Shown here: piece by piece, positions 53,999 through 63,955 of the stretch | How positions within the stretch are numbered: the stretch's first letter is position 1 | How the letters are laid out: each line of letters starts with the position of its first letter | NCBI RefSeq assembly: GCF_001315105.1 | Contig: NZ_BAZR01000017.1 | Span: 41,674 to 105,673 of the forward strand | Direction: 5' to 3' | DNA: 64,000 nt | Source of the DNA: Paenibacillus sp. JCM 10914 | GTDB lineage: Bacteria; Bacillota; Bacilli; Paenibacillales; Paenibacillaceae | The notes under the pieces: model-generated | The model's database searches: none | Told to the model about the DNA's origin: nothing | The model's input: the letters and a program-made list of their open reading frames with translations, nothing else | Translations under genes and position numbers: made by a program

Positions 53999-55755
53999 TT
54001 AGGCTTCTTCCTCTCGTAAGGTTTCGATTTGGCTGCTCTCTTGCTCTACATCCTGCTTGATATCGTGAAGCGATTCTCCGAGCTTGTTAATACGCTGACG
54101 AATTTCGTCCTCGTTGCCAGCTTCCAGCATGATTTTGTACAGGCTCTTCTCGATGGATTCTTTTTTCTCGAACCGCTCTAGAATTACGTCCAGTCCTCCG
54201 ATGACCATCTCGAACATATTGATCTTCTCATGCAGCAGGTTAAGAATATGCTCTTCAATCGTACCGGTCGTGGACAGATTGTAGATCTGTACATCATGTG
54301 TCTGTCCGAGGCGATGCACACGTCCGATTCGCTGCTCTACCCGCATCGGGTTCCATGGCAAGTCGAAGTTGATCATATGGTGGCAGAATTGCAGGTTGAT
54401 GCCTTCACCACCGGCCTCGGTCGCGATCATGACCTGGGCACGACCGCGGAAGAGATCCATCATCCAGTCTTTCTTCCCGCGGTTCATGCCGCCCCGATAA
54501 GGTACGCAGATCAGCCCGTGATCGCGGAAGTAATTTAACAGATATTCCTGTGTCGCCCGGTATTCGGTGAAGATAATGACCTTCTCGTCCATCTGCTTGA
54601 TCAGCTCGATGGTCTTCTCGGCTTTGGTGTTGGACTTAATGGCTTTGATTAAATAGACAAGTTCCCATATTTTCTCGCGGAGCGGAGAGTCCTCCGGAAG
54701 TTTCTTGGACAGATTAACGAGAGTGACGAACACCGCATCGCGGCTGCTGCAAACTTCCCGCTGCAGCGTAACGAGGGAGAGCATGCTGCTCAAATTCCCG
54801 CCCGCTGCCTGATACTGGTCTTTGACGAAGGAAGTGACCCCGTCGTATAATGACTGTTCTTCGGGTGAGAGGGTAAGGGCGACGTTACGAACCGATCGTT
54901 TGGTGAATTTCACCTCACCCTCACCGCGGCGGTTACGAATCATCACCTTGGCGAGTTCCTCTTTAAGCTGGTCCTGATTCTTGGGTCTGCGTTTATCGAC
55001 CACGAAATTGGCCGCGAATTGCCCTTGTCCACCCAATTGGCCGGGCTTGAGCAGCGTGATGAGATTGAACAGTTCGCTCAGATCATTCTGCACGGGGGTT
55101 GCGGTCAGCAGCAGGCAGTATTTTTTGCGCAGCTTCTGTATGAATTGGTAGTTGGATGTCTTTTTGTTCTTAAGTTTATGGGCCTCATCAATGATGAGCA
55201 TATCGTACTCCTGACTGAGGAGAAGCTCCTGGTGCGGATCGCGCTTGGCCGTATCCATTGAAGCGACAACGATATCATTGCCCCAGGAATAAGCTTTCTT
55301 CTGTGCGACAGCCGGAATTCCGAATTTGGAATTCAGTTCACGTACCATTGCAGCACGAGGGAGGCAGGGACAAGGATTAGCACTTTGGTTACCAAACCGC
55401 GAACGATGTATTCTTTGAGAATGAGACCGGCTTCGATGGTCTTTCCAAGCCCCACTTCGTCGGCAAGGATTGCGCGACCCGACATTTCAAACAGCACTCT
55501 TCTGGCCGTATCGGTCTGATGCGGAAGCGGGGATAGTCCGTTCAGGTGCTTGAGACATTGCAGCTCATCAAAGCTTGTAACCAATCGGGACTTCTCGCCC
55601 TCTAGGGCAAGCTGTGACAAGCGGTGGTCGCCCCACGGTCCCCCCTTATCCAGTCGGCTGTCCAGGTCCTCAAGCCAGGAACGATCGATCTGCAGCGGTA
55701 CAGGCAAGCGCGGGTCGATGGTGGTGTCTGAATCAGCTGACGGCTGATAATTCAT
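53999..55755 (-). pseudogene. yqhH: YqhH, SNF2-family DEAD/DEAH helicase, frameshifted near 55345
   Basis: About 585 residues when joined. Walker A is ILADEVGLGKTIEAGL, the DEAH box is LIIDEAHKLKNKKTSNYQ, and the helicase C part has ATEAGGEGINLQFCHHMINFDLPWNPMRVEQRIGRVHRLGQ. The first frame ends LVLQWYVN; adding one G (CAATGGGTACGT) gives LQWVRELNSKFGIP and joins the pieces. This is RapA-like in motif order. Start 55755 has TAGGAGG. A double-stranded-DNA translocase role, perhaps on stalled RNA polymerase, is inference. Confidence 0.93.
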
Positions 55756-56023
55756 TTGAGATTTCCTCCTAAAGATGAAAGATTTACGGTCCATGGCGTA
55801 TATGTAGTATGGACGAAAAAGAGTATCTTCATAACCGATGCGCCCATCCGAGAGACTACTTGGTTAGGGTGGAACTTAAAGAGAGCGCATGATTGTTGGA
55901 TTTGGAGATTTTCACGTTATTTTTCATAGGCTCTAACAAAAAAGAGAGCGAGAGGAAGAACGCGGAAGCTGGAGGTTATGTTGGTGGGGTTGCTGCCTTA
56001 ATTTTCACATTATTGGCATAGTT

Positions 56024-56070
56024 AATCTATATATAGTGTAGTATAATAAAAATACATCAATATATATGGT
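56024..56070. promoter_or_regulatory. Tandem NrdR boxes upstream of nrdJ
   Basis: Box 1 (56024-56039) AATCTATATATAGTGT matches the ACACWATATATAGTGT consensus closely on its right side. Box 2 (56055-56070) CATCAATATATATGGT is weaker. They are 31 bases centre to centre, the spacing needed by NrdR. A TATAAT at 56042-56047 lies between them, so bound NrdR would cover the -10. The remaining 55756-56023 stretch shows no gene, riboswitch or clear structure. Confidence 0.7.
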
Positions 56071-56172
56071 TTGGCGGAATATTTCTATATGTTTGATACG
56101 CTACATAACAGGCTATGTGTTGCCTGGGAAGCAGTTGTTCTAGTTCATATTTTATATAGGAGGTAGTTGCGC

Positions 56173-58850
56173 TTGAGTACGATGCAGAATCAGCGGCTGG
56201 AAGGTTTAAGTGAGAAGATCTTTTTGGACCGGTATGCTTGGAAGGATGCGGACACCAACAACGCTAAGGTTGGCGATGTAGTGCTGGCCTTGACGAAGGA
56301 TGATCCTAAGTTTCCGACGAAGGAAGTTGGCGAGATCGTGAAGCGCGAGGGTCGCAAGGTCACCGTGAAGACACGTAAGGGCGAGCTTGTGGAATCGAAC
56401 GTGGAGAAGTTGACGTTAACCATCGAGAAGACACCGGAAGAAATGTGGGATCGGCTTGCATCCGCTATGTCATCGGTAGAGGCAACACCGGAATTGCAAG
56501 AGGAGTGGCGCGGCAAGTTCCGCGAGATTCTGGATGATTGGAAGCTGGTGCCAGGCGGGCGTATCGCCGCAGGTGCAGGCGCAAGCGATGAGTTAACGCT
56601 GTTTAACTGTTACGTGATTCCTTCGCCTAAGGATAGCCGCGGGGGCATTATGGAGACGTTGACGGAGATGACCGAGATTATGGCTCGTGGCGGCGGTGTT
56701 GGGATCAATCTGTCCTCGCTGCGTCCTCGTCGTGCGATTGTAAAAGGCGTGAACGGCTCTTCCAGCGGTGCGGTGTCCTGGGGCGGCTTGTTCAGTTATA
56801 CGACAGGGTTGATCGAACAAGGCGGAAGTCGTCGCGGTGCCTTGATGCTGATGATCAACGATTGGCATCCGGACGTCGTCGATTTCATCACGGTCAAGCA
56901 GACGATGGGACAAGTTACGAATGCCAACCTGTCGGTATGCGTGTCCAATGATTTCATGAAGGCCGTGAAGGAAGACCTGGACTGGGAGCTTGTGTTCCCG
57001 GACACCTCCGATCCAGACTATGACGAGTTGTGGGACGGGGATTTGGATAAATGGAAGGCCGCTGGACGCCAAGTGATCCATTACAGAACCGTCAAAGCGC
57101 GCGAAGTATGGCATACGATCATCGAATCGGCATGGAAATCGGCTGAACCGGGCGTTGTCTTCATGGAATACTACAACCAGATGTCCAACAGCTGGTATTT
57201 TAACCCGATCATCTGCACGAATCCGTGCGGTGAGCAGGGGCTTCCCGGTTGGGGCGTCTGCAATCTGTCCGCGATGAACCTGTCGAAGTTCTACGATGAA
57301 GCTAACCACGATGTAGCCTGGGATGAGCTGGCGACCACAACGCGTTATTCCGTGCGGTTCCTCGATAATGTTATCGACCGGACGCCATACCATTTTGCAG
57401 AGAATGAAGAGAATCAGAAGAATGAGCGCCGGGTGGGCCTTGGAACGATGGGTCTCGCGGAACTGATGATCAAGCTGAATATTCGTTACGGCAGTCCGGA
57501 ATCGCTCGAATTCCTCGACAAGCTGTACGGCTTCATAGCTCGTGAAGCGTACCTGGCTTCTGCTGATATAGCGGAGGAGAAGGGTTCGTTCAAAGCGTTC
57601 GATGCGGAGTTGTATCTGCAAAGCGGATTTATGAAAAACATGGCTGAGGTATATCCTGAAGTGGCCGAAGCAGTTCGTGAGAAAGGTGCACGTAACGTAA
57701 CGGTGATTACCCAGGCGCCTACCGGTAGTACGGGCACGATGGTCGGGACTTCAACAGGCATTGAGCCATATTTTGCCTTCAAGTATTTCCGTCAAAGCCG
57801 ACTGGGCTTCGACGAGCAGTTCGTGCCGATTGCGCAGGAATGGTGGATAGTCATCCGGGTGAAGAGCTTCCGGATTACTATGTCACAGCGATGAGTTTGT
57901 CCGCCGAGGATCATATTCGGGTCCAAGCCGCGATTCAGCGGTGGGTTGACAGCTCGATCTCGAAGACGGCTAACTGTCCGGCAGATTTCACCGTCGAGGA
58001 CACGAAGAACCTGTATGAGCTGGCGTTCGATCTTGGCTGTAAGGGTGTTACGATTTATCGCGACGGCAGCCGCGACGTACAGGTGCTACAAACCGAGAAG
58101 AAGGAAGACAAAGCCACAGCCACGGAGGCTGTTATAGCCTCTTCACCAGATACGGCTCTGGGGCAAAGTGCAGCAGGTCAAACTGCCGAAGATGGAGTAG
58201 GCGCTCAGCCGGCAACAATGGAACCGGCTGTTCAAGCTATTGCGGCTCCAGGCAAGAGCGGGCTCGACAAGCAGTACAAGAAGCGCCCGCAGGTGCTGCG
58301 CGGAGCAACGTATAAGATGAACACGCCGTTCGGGATGGCGTACATTACGATCAACGATCTGAACGGCATTCCAAGCGAGATCTTCCTCAATGTCGGCAAG
58401 GCCGGATCGGATGTGTTCGCCATGGCGGAGGCGCTCGGCCGTGTCTGCTCGCTGTTCCTCCGTTACGGGGATCACGGCAACAAGGTGGAACTGCTGATCA
58501 AGCATCTCAAGGGCATCGGGGGCACCGGCGCGATCGGCTTCGGCGCGAACCGCGTGGAGTCTATCGCGGATGCGGTCGCGAAGGCGCTGGAAACGCATGT
58601 TGCCAGCGGCGTGGAGGAGGATCATGACCATGATCCGGCACCGGTCGCGGCCACGATGGCACCGCCTGATGCAGGCGATGCCGAGGCGACGACAGCCACA
58701 GGGTATGGCGGACATGGCTCACATACAGGCAGCAGCACCATGTCACTCGATCTATGTCCATCCTGCGGCGGTGCATCCTTGATTAATATCGAAGGCTGTA
58801 AGACGTGCGGGAACTGTGGTATAGTAAGTGTTCTTAAGGGATTTATATAG
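56173..58850 (+). pseudogene. nrdJ: Adenosylcobalamin-dependent (class II) ribonucleoside-diphosphate reductase, frameshifted near 57842
   Basis: About 892 residues when joined. It makes deoxyribonucleotides using coenzyme B12 rather than oxygen or glycyl radical. Visible motifs: LFNCYVIPSP, GGGVGINLSSLRPR, the active-site NPCGEQGLPGWGVCNLS and APTGSTGTMVGTSTGIEP. The first frame ends after IAQEW; adding one G (GAATGGGTGGAT) gives EWVDSHPGEELPDYYVTAMSLSAEDHIRVQAA. The C-terminus has a variable linker and a Cys motif CPSCGG...CKTCGNCG. Start TTG 56173 has AGGAGG at nine bases. Tandem NrdR boxes lie upstream. A gene this basic is surely intact in the organism. Confidence 0.95.
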
Positions 58851-58872
58851 ATGAACTTTAGATGTGGAGGAC

Positions 58873-58908
58873 TGAGGAATGGCCGTTTTATGGTCATTCC
58901 TCTTTTTA
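58873..58908 (+). terminator. Intrinsic terminator of nrdJ
   Basis: GAGGAATGGCC and GGTCATTCCTC arms followed by five T. Confidence 0.9.
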
Positions 58909-58990
58909 TTTTGAGTTGATAAGTTAGGAGAGACCCCAGGTACAAATGAGAGGCAGTTCGTGCTGAAAATGGTTGGTCCATAAATTAAAA

Positions 58991-59004
58991 TTAAAACGCT
59001 TTAA
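58991..59004. promoter_or_regulatory. LacI-type operator O1 upstream of the GH8 promoter
   Basis: TTAAAACGCTTTAA, a near-perfect dyad with central CG, nine bases upstream of the -35. Confidence 0.6.
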
Positions 59005-59012
59005 TTTTATGA

Positions 59013-59041
59013 TTGACTTTCATATAACACAATTTTACAAT
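59013..59041 (+). promoter_or_regulatory. Sigma-A-type promoter of the GH8-SLH gene
   Basis: -35 TTGACT (59013-59018), 17-base spacer, -10 TACAAT (59036-59041); start near 59048. Confidence 0.75.
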
Positions 59042-59046
59042 CCATA

Positions 59047-59060
59047 TATAAGCGCTTTCA
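59047..59060. promoter_or_regulatory. LacI/CcpA-type operator O2 at the transcription start
   Basis: TATAAGCGCTTTCA; its reverse, TGAAAGCGCTTATA, fits the cre consensus TGWAANCGNTNWCA with one mismatch. Located at +1, it would block initiation. Confidence 0.6.
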
Positions 59061-59114
59061 AAATGGGAAGGAGCGAAGGGAGTATTTGGGGGACGGGATT
59101 TGTAACACCAAAAG

Positions 59115-59128
59115 TTAAAGCGTTTATA
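59115..59128. promoter_or_regulatory. LacI-type operator O3 in the leader
   Basis: TTAAAGCGTTTATA, related to O1 read on the other strand, about 70 bases into the transcript. Confidence 0.5.
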
Positions 59129-59168
59129 TTTCGTGAATCGGAAAATCAACTATAACCGAAAGGCAGTG

Positions 59169-61081
59169 ATGAACATGAAGCTTCGTGATTCCTACAAGCC
59201 TTACCCGCCAGCAGCCATGATTTCCATTATCGTGCTGGTATTTGCCTTGATCTTATCCCTTACATTGGCCCCGGTCGGGCATGCCGCAAGCGCGGGGAGT
59301 GGAGACGGTAAGGATAAACCGCTTCGGCCATTCCCTCAGCATATGAGTTATGCGGAAGGAAGCATCAAGCCAAGTCATGTGACCCAGAAGCAAATGGACG
59401 CTGAAGTTGCTTTGCTGTACGACCAATATAAGCTGAAATATATAAAGAAAAACCCGCACAACAGCAACCAGTATTATGTCTGGTACAACGACGGTGGTTG
59501 GAACGGGGATGCTATTACGGTATCTGAAGCGCATGGCTACGGCATGATGATTACCGCGCTTATGGCTGGCCATGATTCGGAAGCGAAGAAGATATTCGAC
59601 GGCATGTACCGGTTCTTCCGCGCCCATCCGAGCGAGATTCATCCTGATCTGATGGCTTGGCAGCAAGCTGACCGCGACGGTGCGATCATCGATGTGAACG
59701 GTACAGACTCCGCGATCGACGGCGACATGGACATCGCTTATGCGCTGCTACTAGCAGATAAGCAATGGGGCAGTTCCGGTGCGATTAATTACAAGAATGA
59801 AGCGGTCAAAGTGATTAACGCAATCATGGAAAGCGAAGTTCATCCAGAGCATTTTCACCTGCAACTTGGCGATTGGGTTCCGATTTCCGACAGCGAGCCG
59901 AGCTTCAAACCGGCATCCCGTCCCTCGGACTTCATGCTTCAGCACCTGAAGGAATTCTATAAAGCTACAGGCGATGAGCGCTGGCTCAACGTAATCGAGA
60001 CTACATACGGCATTATCCATGATGTACATACGTCGTATAGTCCGCAGACCGGCTTGCTGCCGGACTTTGTCTATCGTGATTTGGACGGTACTTATAAACC
60101 CGTATCGGAATTTGAATGGACGTCGGAGAGCGGACATTTTCTGGAGTCGGAGTTTGACGGAGCGTATAATTACAACTCCTGCCGTACGCCTTGGCGAATT
60201 GCATCCGACTTTCTGCTCACAGGCGATAAAAGAGCGTATGATCAACTGTCGACATTGAATAAATTCGTATCTGAGAAGCATAACGCGCCGCACGAAGTTT
60301 GGTCGGGCTACTCGCTTGACGGCCAGACGAAGCTAAGCGAATGGGATGGCGGTCTTGAATTTACAGCACCGTTCATGGTCAGTGCGATGATCGACAAGAG
60401 CAATCAGCAATGGCTGAACGATCTGTGGGATTATCATACGGAAGAAGCGAACTCGACCGCGGTCGAATGGCGTTATTACTATGGCAACTCGATTCGTCTG
60501 CTCAGTATGATCGTCGTCTCCGGCAACTGGTGGTCCCCGACGGGCGTAGCGGCAACCGATATTGCCGGTCATGCCGCAGAAGAGGATATTGTGAAATCGC
60601 TTGCAGAGGGTGTTGTGAACGGATATCCGAACGGTAAATTTAAGCCGGATGAAGCGTATCGCGCGCGGAGTTTGCCGTTATGCTGGCGAAGACGCTGAAG
60701 CTCGAAGGGGATGGCGCAGCGCTGCCGTTCGTGGATCAAACGGCTATCGCGCCTTGGGCCAGCCGTTCTGTAGCCCAAATTGCGCAGGCGAGAATCGGGG
60801 AGGGACTTTTTGGCGAGCAATTCCTACCGTCGCAAAAGCTGACGAGAGCGGAAGCGGCCGTATTGCTGGCATCGGCGAAGAAGCTGGAGCTGGCCACGGA
60901 ATCCGCATCAACTGATTTCACTGATGATGCAGATATTCCTACTTGGGCCAAACCAGCGATTGTGGCGTTGAGTGAAGCGGGTGTCTCGTTATTCCAGCCC
61001 CAATCCTCGGCTTTCGGACCTGATGCATCGCTGACTCGCGGTGAAGTTATTACTTTATTGAGAACGCTGCTTAGCACCTAA
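59169..61081 (+). pseudogene. Glycoside hydrolase family 8 enzyme with C-terminal SLH domains, frameshifted near 60659
   Basis: About 637 residues when joined. A signal peptide (MISIIVLVFALILSLTLAPVGHA) precedes a GH8 catalytic domain with the general acid in SEAHGYGMM (about Glu120) and DGDMDIAYALL (Asp184-188). It would hydrolyse a beta-1,4 glycan such as chitosan, lichenan or cellulose. After about residue 465 come SLH repeats (GVVNGYPNGKFKPDEAYSRAEFAVMLAKTL after adding one T at 60659; PSQKLTRAEAAVLLA; DASLTRGEVITLL), anchoring it to pyruvylated wall polymer. Start 59169 has AAAGGCAG. Three LacI-type operators flank the promoter, and a LacI-family gene follows. Confidence 0.92.
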
Positions 61082-61181
61082 AATATTTATTCGATCCGTG
61101 CAGGCGGCGGGACTGCCAACTTCACTCAAAATGTGATATCGTAATGACATACGCGGTATTATCGCAAGGAGAGAAGAACGG

Positions 61182-62189
61182 ATGAAAGTGAATATTTTTG
61201 ATGTGGCACGGAAGTCGGGATTATCGGTTGTAACCGTATCTCGGGTCATCAATCATGCCGGAACGGTACGTGAGAAGAACCGGATCAAGGTGCTTCAGGC
61301 GATGCAGGAGCTTGGTTATTCCCCCAGCGCCGCCGCACGAAGTCTGGCCCTTGGCAAAACAGGCGTGATCGGCATTGCGATCATGACGCTGAACGACTCG
61401 TTCCTGGATGCGGTTGTGAAGGAAATCAATGATAAGGTGGCGGAGCATCATTATTTGATGGCGCTCTTCATTTCGCAAGCGGATGAGAATGATATGAACA
61501 ATGCTATATTTCAAGAGGATCGGGTAGACGGGATGATCGTCCTTTCCCCGATTAACGAAGAGCGGTATGAACAGAAATTGACGCGCAAAAATATTCCGTA
61601 CGTGCTCGTCGACAATCAGAAGGATAACTCGCTTGCACCGTCCGTACAGGTTGATAATTTCCGCGGCGGTTATGAGGCGACGAAGCATCTGATCGATCTT
61701 GGCCATGTCTCCATCGCTCATATAAGCGGTCCGAGCTCCTTCCTTAGCAGCAAGGAGCGGGTTCGCGGCTATCAGGAAGCGATGGCGGAAGCGGGGCTCG
61801 AGTGCCGTATCGAGCAAGGGAACTTCGACATTCCGTCCGGTTATCAAATTGCTGAAAGCTGGATTGCATCAGGCAGCCTGCCGACGGCGGTCTTCGCCGG
61901 AGATGATATGATGGCCTTCGGGGTGATGGATGCCCTGAAGAACAACGGGCTTCGCATACCGGACGACATGTCGATCGTCGGATACGATGATCAAGTGTTC
62001 GCGACGCAGTTCCATCCATGGCTCACGACCGTACGCCAGCCAGTCGAAAGTATCGGCGCCCAGGCCATCGAGCTGCTACTCAAGCAGATCAGGCGCAAAA
62101 AAGATACGGAAGACAACGAGGTGAAACACCTCAAGCTTCAACCGGAGCTGATTGTCAGAGCATCTACGAGCATGTTTGAGGGAAAGTAG
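61182..62189 (+). CDS. LacI family transcriptional regulator
   Basis: Three hundred and thirty-five residues. The N-terminal helix-turn-helix and hinge read NIFDVARKSGLSVVTVSRVINHAGTVREKNRIKVLQAMQELGYSPSAAARSLA; the effector domain has the sugar-binding-protein fold (GVIGIAIMTLND, DGMIVLSP, AVFAGDDMMAFGVMDALKN, GYDDQVFATQFHPWLTTVRQP). It lies 100 bases after the GH8 gene in the same direction. It is a natural candidate to bind the CG-centred dyads at 58991-59128 and respond to an oligosaccharide. Confidence 0.95.
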   Translation: MKVNIFDVARKSGLSVVTVSRVINHAGTVREKNRIKVLQAMQELGYSPSAAARSLALGKTGVIGIAIMTLNDSFLDAVVKEINDKVAEHHYLMALFISQADENDMNNAIFQEDRVDGMIVLSPINEERYEQKLTRKNIPYVLVDNQKDNSLAPSVQVDNFRGGYEATKHLIDLGHVSIAHISGPSSFLSSKERVRGYQEAMAEAGLECRIEQGNFDIPSGYQIAESWIASGSLPTAVFAGDDMMAFGVMDALKNNGLRIPDDMSIVGYDDQVFATQFHPWLTTVRQPVESIGAQAIELLLKQIRRKKDTEDNEVKHLKLQPELIVRASTSMFEGK

Positions 62190-62282
62190 ATGTGAGGAAT
62201 GGGGTTGGTGTGGACGTTATAAACGATAAGTCGATAATGAGGTTTCATAATAGTTGTAACAGTTAAGGCTCCGAAGCACAGA

Positions 62283-62332
62283 AGACCTGCAGCAACGTCA
62301 TGGGATGACATGACTTGCTGCGGGTCTTTTTG
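62283..62332 (+). terminator. Intrinsic terminator of the LacI gene
   Basis: AGACCTGCAGCAA and TTGCTGCGGGTCT arms followed by TTTTTGG. Confidence 0.88.
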
Positions 62333-63050
62333 GTTTTCGATAAGAGGGAACAGGTAGGCGGGTTGTAAGGAGTGAAATTGGCGATCAAGCGCGAATGAAA
62401 GGGGCACGTTCTGGTAGCCTTCTTAATCACCTCGTGCCAGTTATCGCCTCGTTCGTTAATCCCCTCGGGCAAAAGGCATTCTTTCAGCAGGTTTAAGGAT
62501 GTCTTAGAGTACAGATCCTTATAGATTCTTTTATTTGTCAATAGCAAATGTCAAAAGGGTTCGCAGTATTCTTCCAGTTTTAATCAGCTAGGAAATGTTT
62601 ATACTCCTATTCCAAAAAACAACAAAATAATGTATAATATTACCTGCAATGTACCATTGTACGTTTTGTCCCATAACATAGTAACTGTAGTCAGCTGAAA
62701 TTTATAGTTGAATATTGTCGAAAACACTTAAGTTTTTGATGCCGCCTCAATAATAGCGAAGGTGATCGTTTTGAGATAACCCCTTGAGCAGCCACGGTTC
62801 CGAAAGCTTTCACAGGGGGAATGCGCCAATTTTGTGTACTCTCGGGACAGGTTCGATTTTTCATTACTTCTGACACAGTCCGGAATTTTTAAACGCAGCG
62901 GTGTACCGGCTTGGTCTCCGGCTGTTCGTCTGTTGTTCAAATGAGCGATCTCGCCTGCAAGATGCGCTTCTCGAAATGTTGTTTAAGCCTAAAGGTCTCT
63001 TGGTTGACAGATGTACAAATCATAGAAGAAGAAACTCAACAACAAACGAC
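62333..63050. other. Gene-poor stretch of probable mobile-element debris
   Basis: No frame here has both a start signal and a recognisable product. A plus-strand run at about 62798-62941 reads GECANFVYSRDRFDFSLLLTQSGIF, which has the flavour of the N-terminus of an IS4-type transposase but is too short to assign. A minus-strand frame at 62263-62547 (LLKECLLPEGINERGDNWHEVI) is also open but unrecognised. Confidence 0.35.
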
Positions 63051-63220
63051 CACCCGAGATCGGCAAACTGATTTACATAACGAACATGATCGAGAGCTAC
63101 CACCGGTAGCTCCGCCATGTGACCAAGGGAATAAGTATATTCTTAACCGATGAATTCTTGCTTAAAATGCTCTATCTGGCTACGATCGATGTCACCCGTA
63201 ACGGACAGGCTGTGTCTTAG
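63051..63220 (+). mobile_element. Remnant of an IS256-family (Mutator type) transposase gene
   Basis: The frame from 63051 reads PPEIGKLIYITNMIESYHR, stop (TAG at 63108), then LRHVTKGISIFLTDEFLLKMLYLATIDVTR. This is the conserved C-terminal end of IS256 transposases (...IYTTNIIESYHRQLRKVTKGK...). The TAG is a CAG glutamine codon mutated. Only about 55 residues remain, and the match stops near 63212. It is a decayed fragment, not a functional element. Confidence 0.8.
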
Positions 63221-63361
63221 TTCGAGCTGGTAACTACTTGTGTTAAAGACGCGCAAATCCCCCTCGGGGATTCCTTGGTAAAGGACGCCTCTTGTTCTAG
63301 AAGCAGTTCCAACATACTTTTTGGTATCTTACACTCGAACCGCCAAGACTTATTTATTGGG

Positions 63362-63915
63362 TTAGATCCATGGCTTCAACATCTCGTAGCTTTTAACTGA
63401 ATCATGATCTTGCCCCGCCATCAATTCAAAGCGAAGCGGGTTGCCAAGTGCACCAACAACGGCATGAATATTAGTCGTTAATCTGCCTCTGGAGCGTCCC
63501 ATAATCTGAAATTTCTGCCCCTTTTGCCCCGGCTCCATGCTGATGTACGCGTACAATCGTAGCGTGGATCATCACATTTATAAAAATCAAGTTCAATAGA
63601 AACATGCTCTTAGATTTGATCCCCAATTCCAGCCTTCTGCCAGCTACGAAACCTGCTGTACACCGAGGACCACGAGCCATAATATTTGGGTAGATCCCTC
63701 CAGGGTGCCCCGGTTCTGGCTACCCTAAACAGCGCGTTTAACATCATCTTATGATCTTTCGGACGTCTTTCTCCTAGTTTTTTTATAGGCAGGGGACAGT
63801 ATGTCTTTATGATTTCCCATTGATCGTCTCTTATTTCGTATCGTCTCTTCATGTCCTTAATTTCTAGTTTGCTCCAACTAATCAGGAGTTTTGTAAATAA
63901 ACCGTTTATTAGCAC
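63362..63915 (-). mobile_element. Decayed IS5-family DDE transposase
   Basis: Three overlapping minus-strand frames give one transposase. MKRRYEIRDDQWEIIKTYCPL...NALFRVARTGAPWRDLPKYYGSWSSVYSRFRSWQKAG (to about 63610) is the N-terminal IS5 domain. FINVMIHATIVRVHQHGAGAKG is the first catalytic region, with the expected D-S/T position altered to IHAT. MGRSRGRLTTNIHAVVGALGNPLRFELMAGQDHDSVKSYEMLKPWI* holds the second. At least two frameshifts are present, and the gene stops about 100 residues short. It is inactive. Terminal inverted repeats were not found. Confidence 0.85.
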
Positions 63916-63955
63916 TTGCGTTCATCCTTATTTAATTTTAAAGGGGTTATTCAAA

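Noticed and set aside
53036..55755. SNF2 helicase operon as a DISARM/Dpd-like defence module
   Set aside because: The partner is YqhG and there is no methylase, nuclease or phospholipase gene; it matches the ordinary yqhH-yqhG pair.
55756..56172. Cobalamin riboswitch upstream of nrdJ
   Set aside because: No B12 box or matching stems; the NrdR boxes explain the conserved-looking part.
56593..57621. 342-residue minus-strand open frame antisense to nrdJ
   Set aside because: It lies wholly within a strongly conserved gene and shows no family similarity or start signal; a by-product of codon use.
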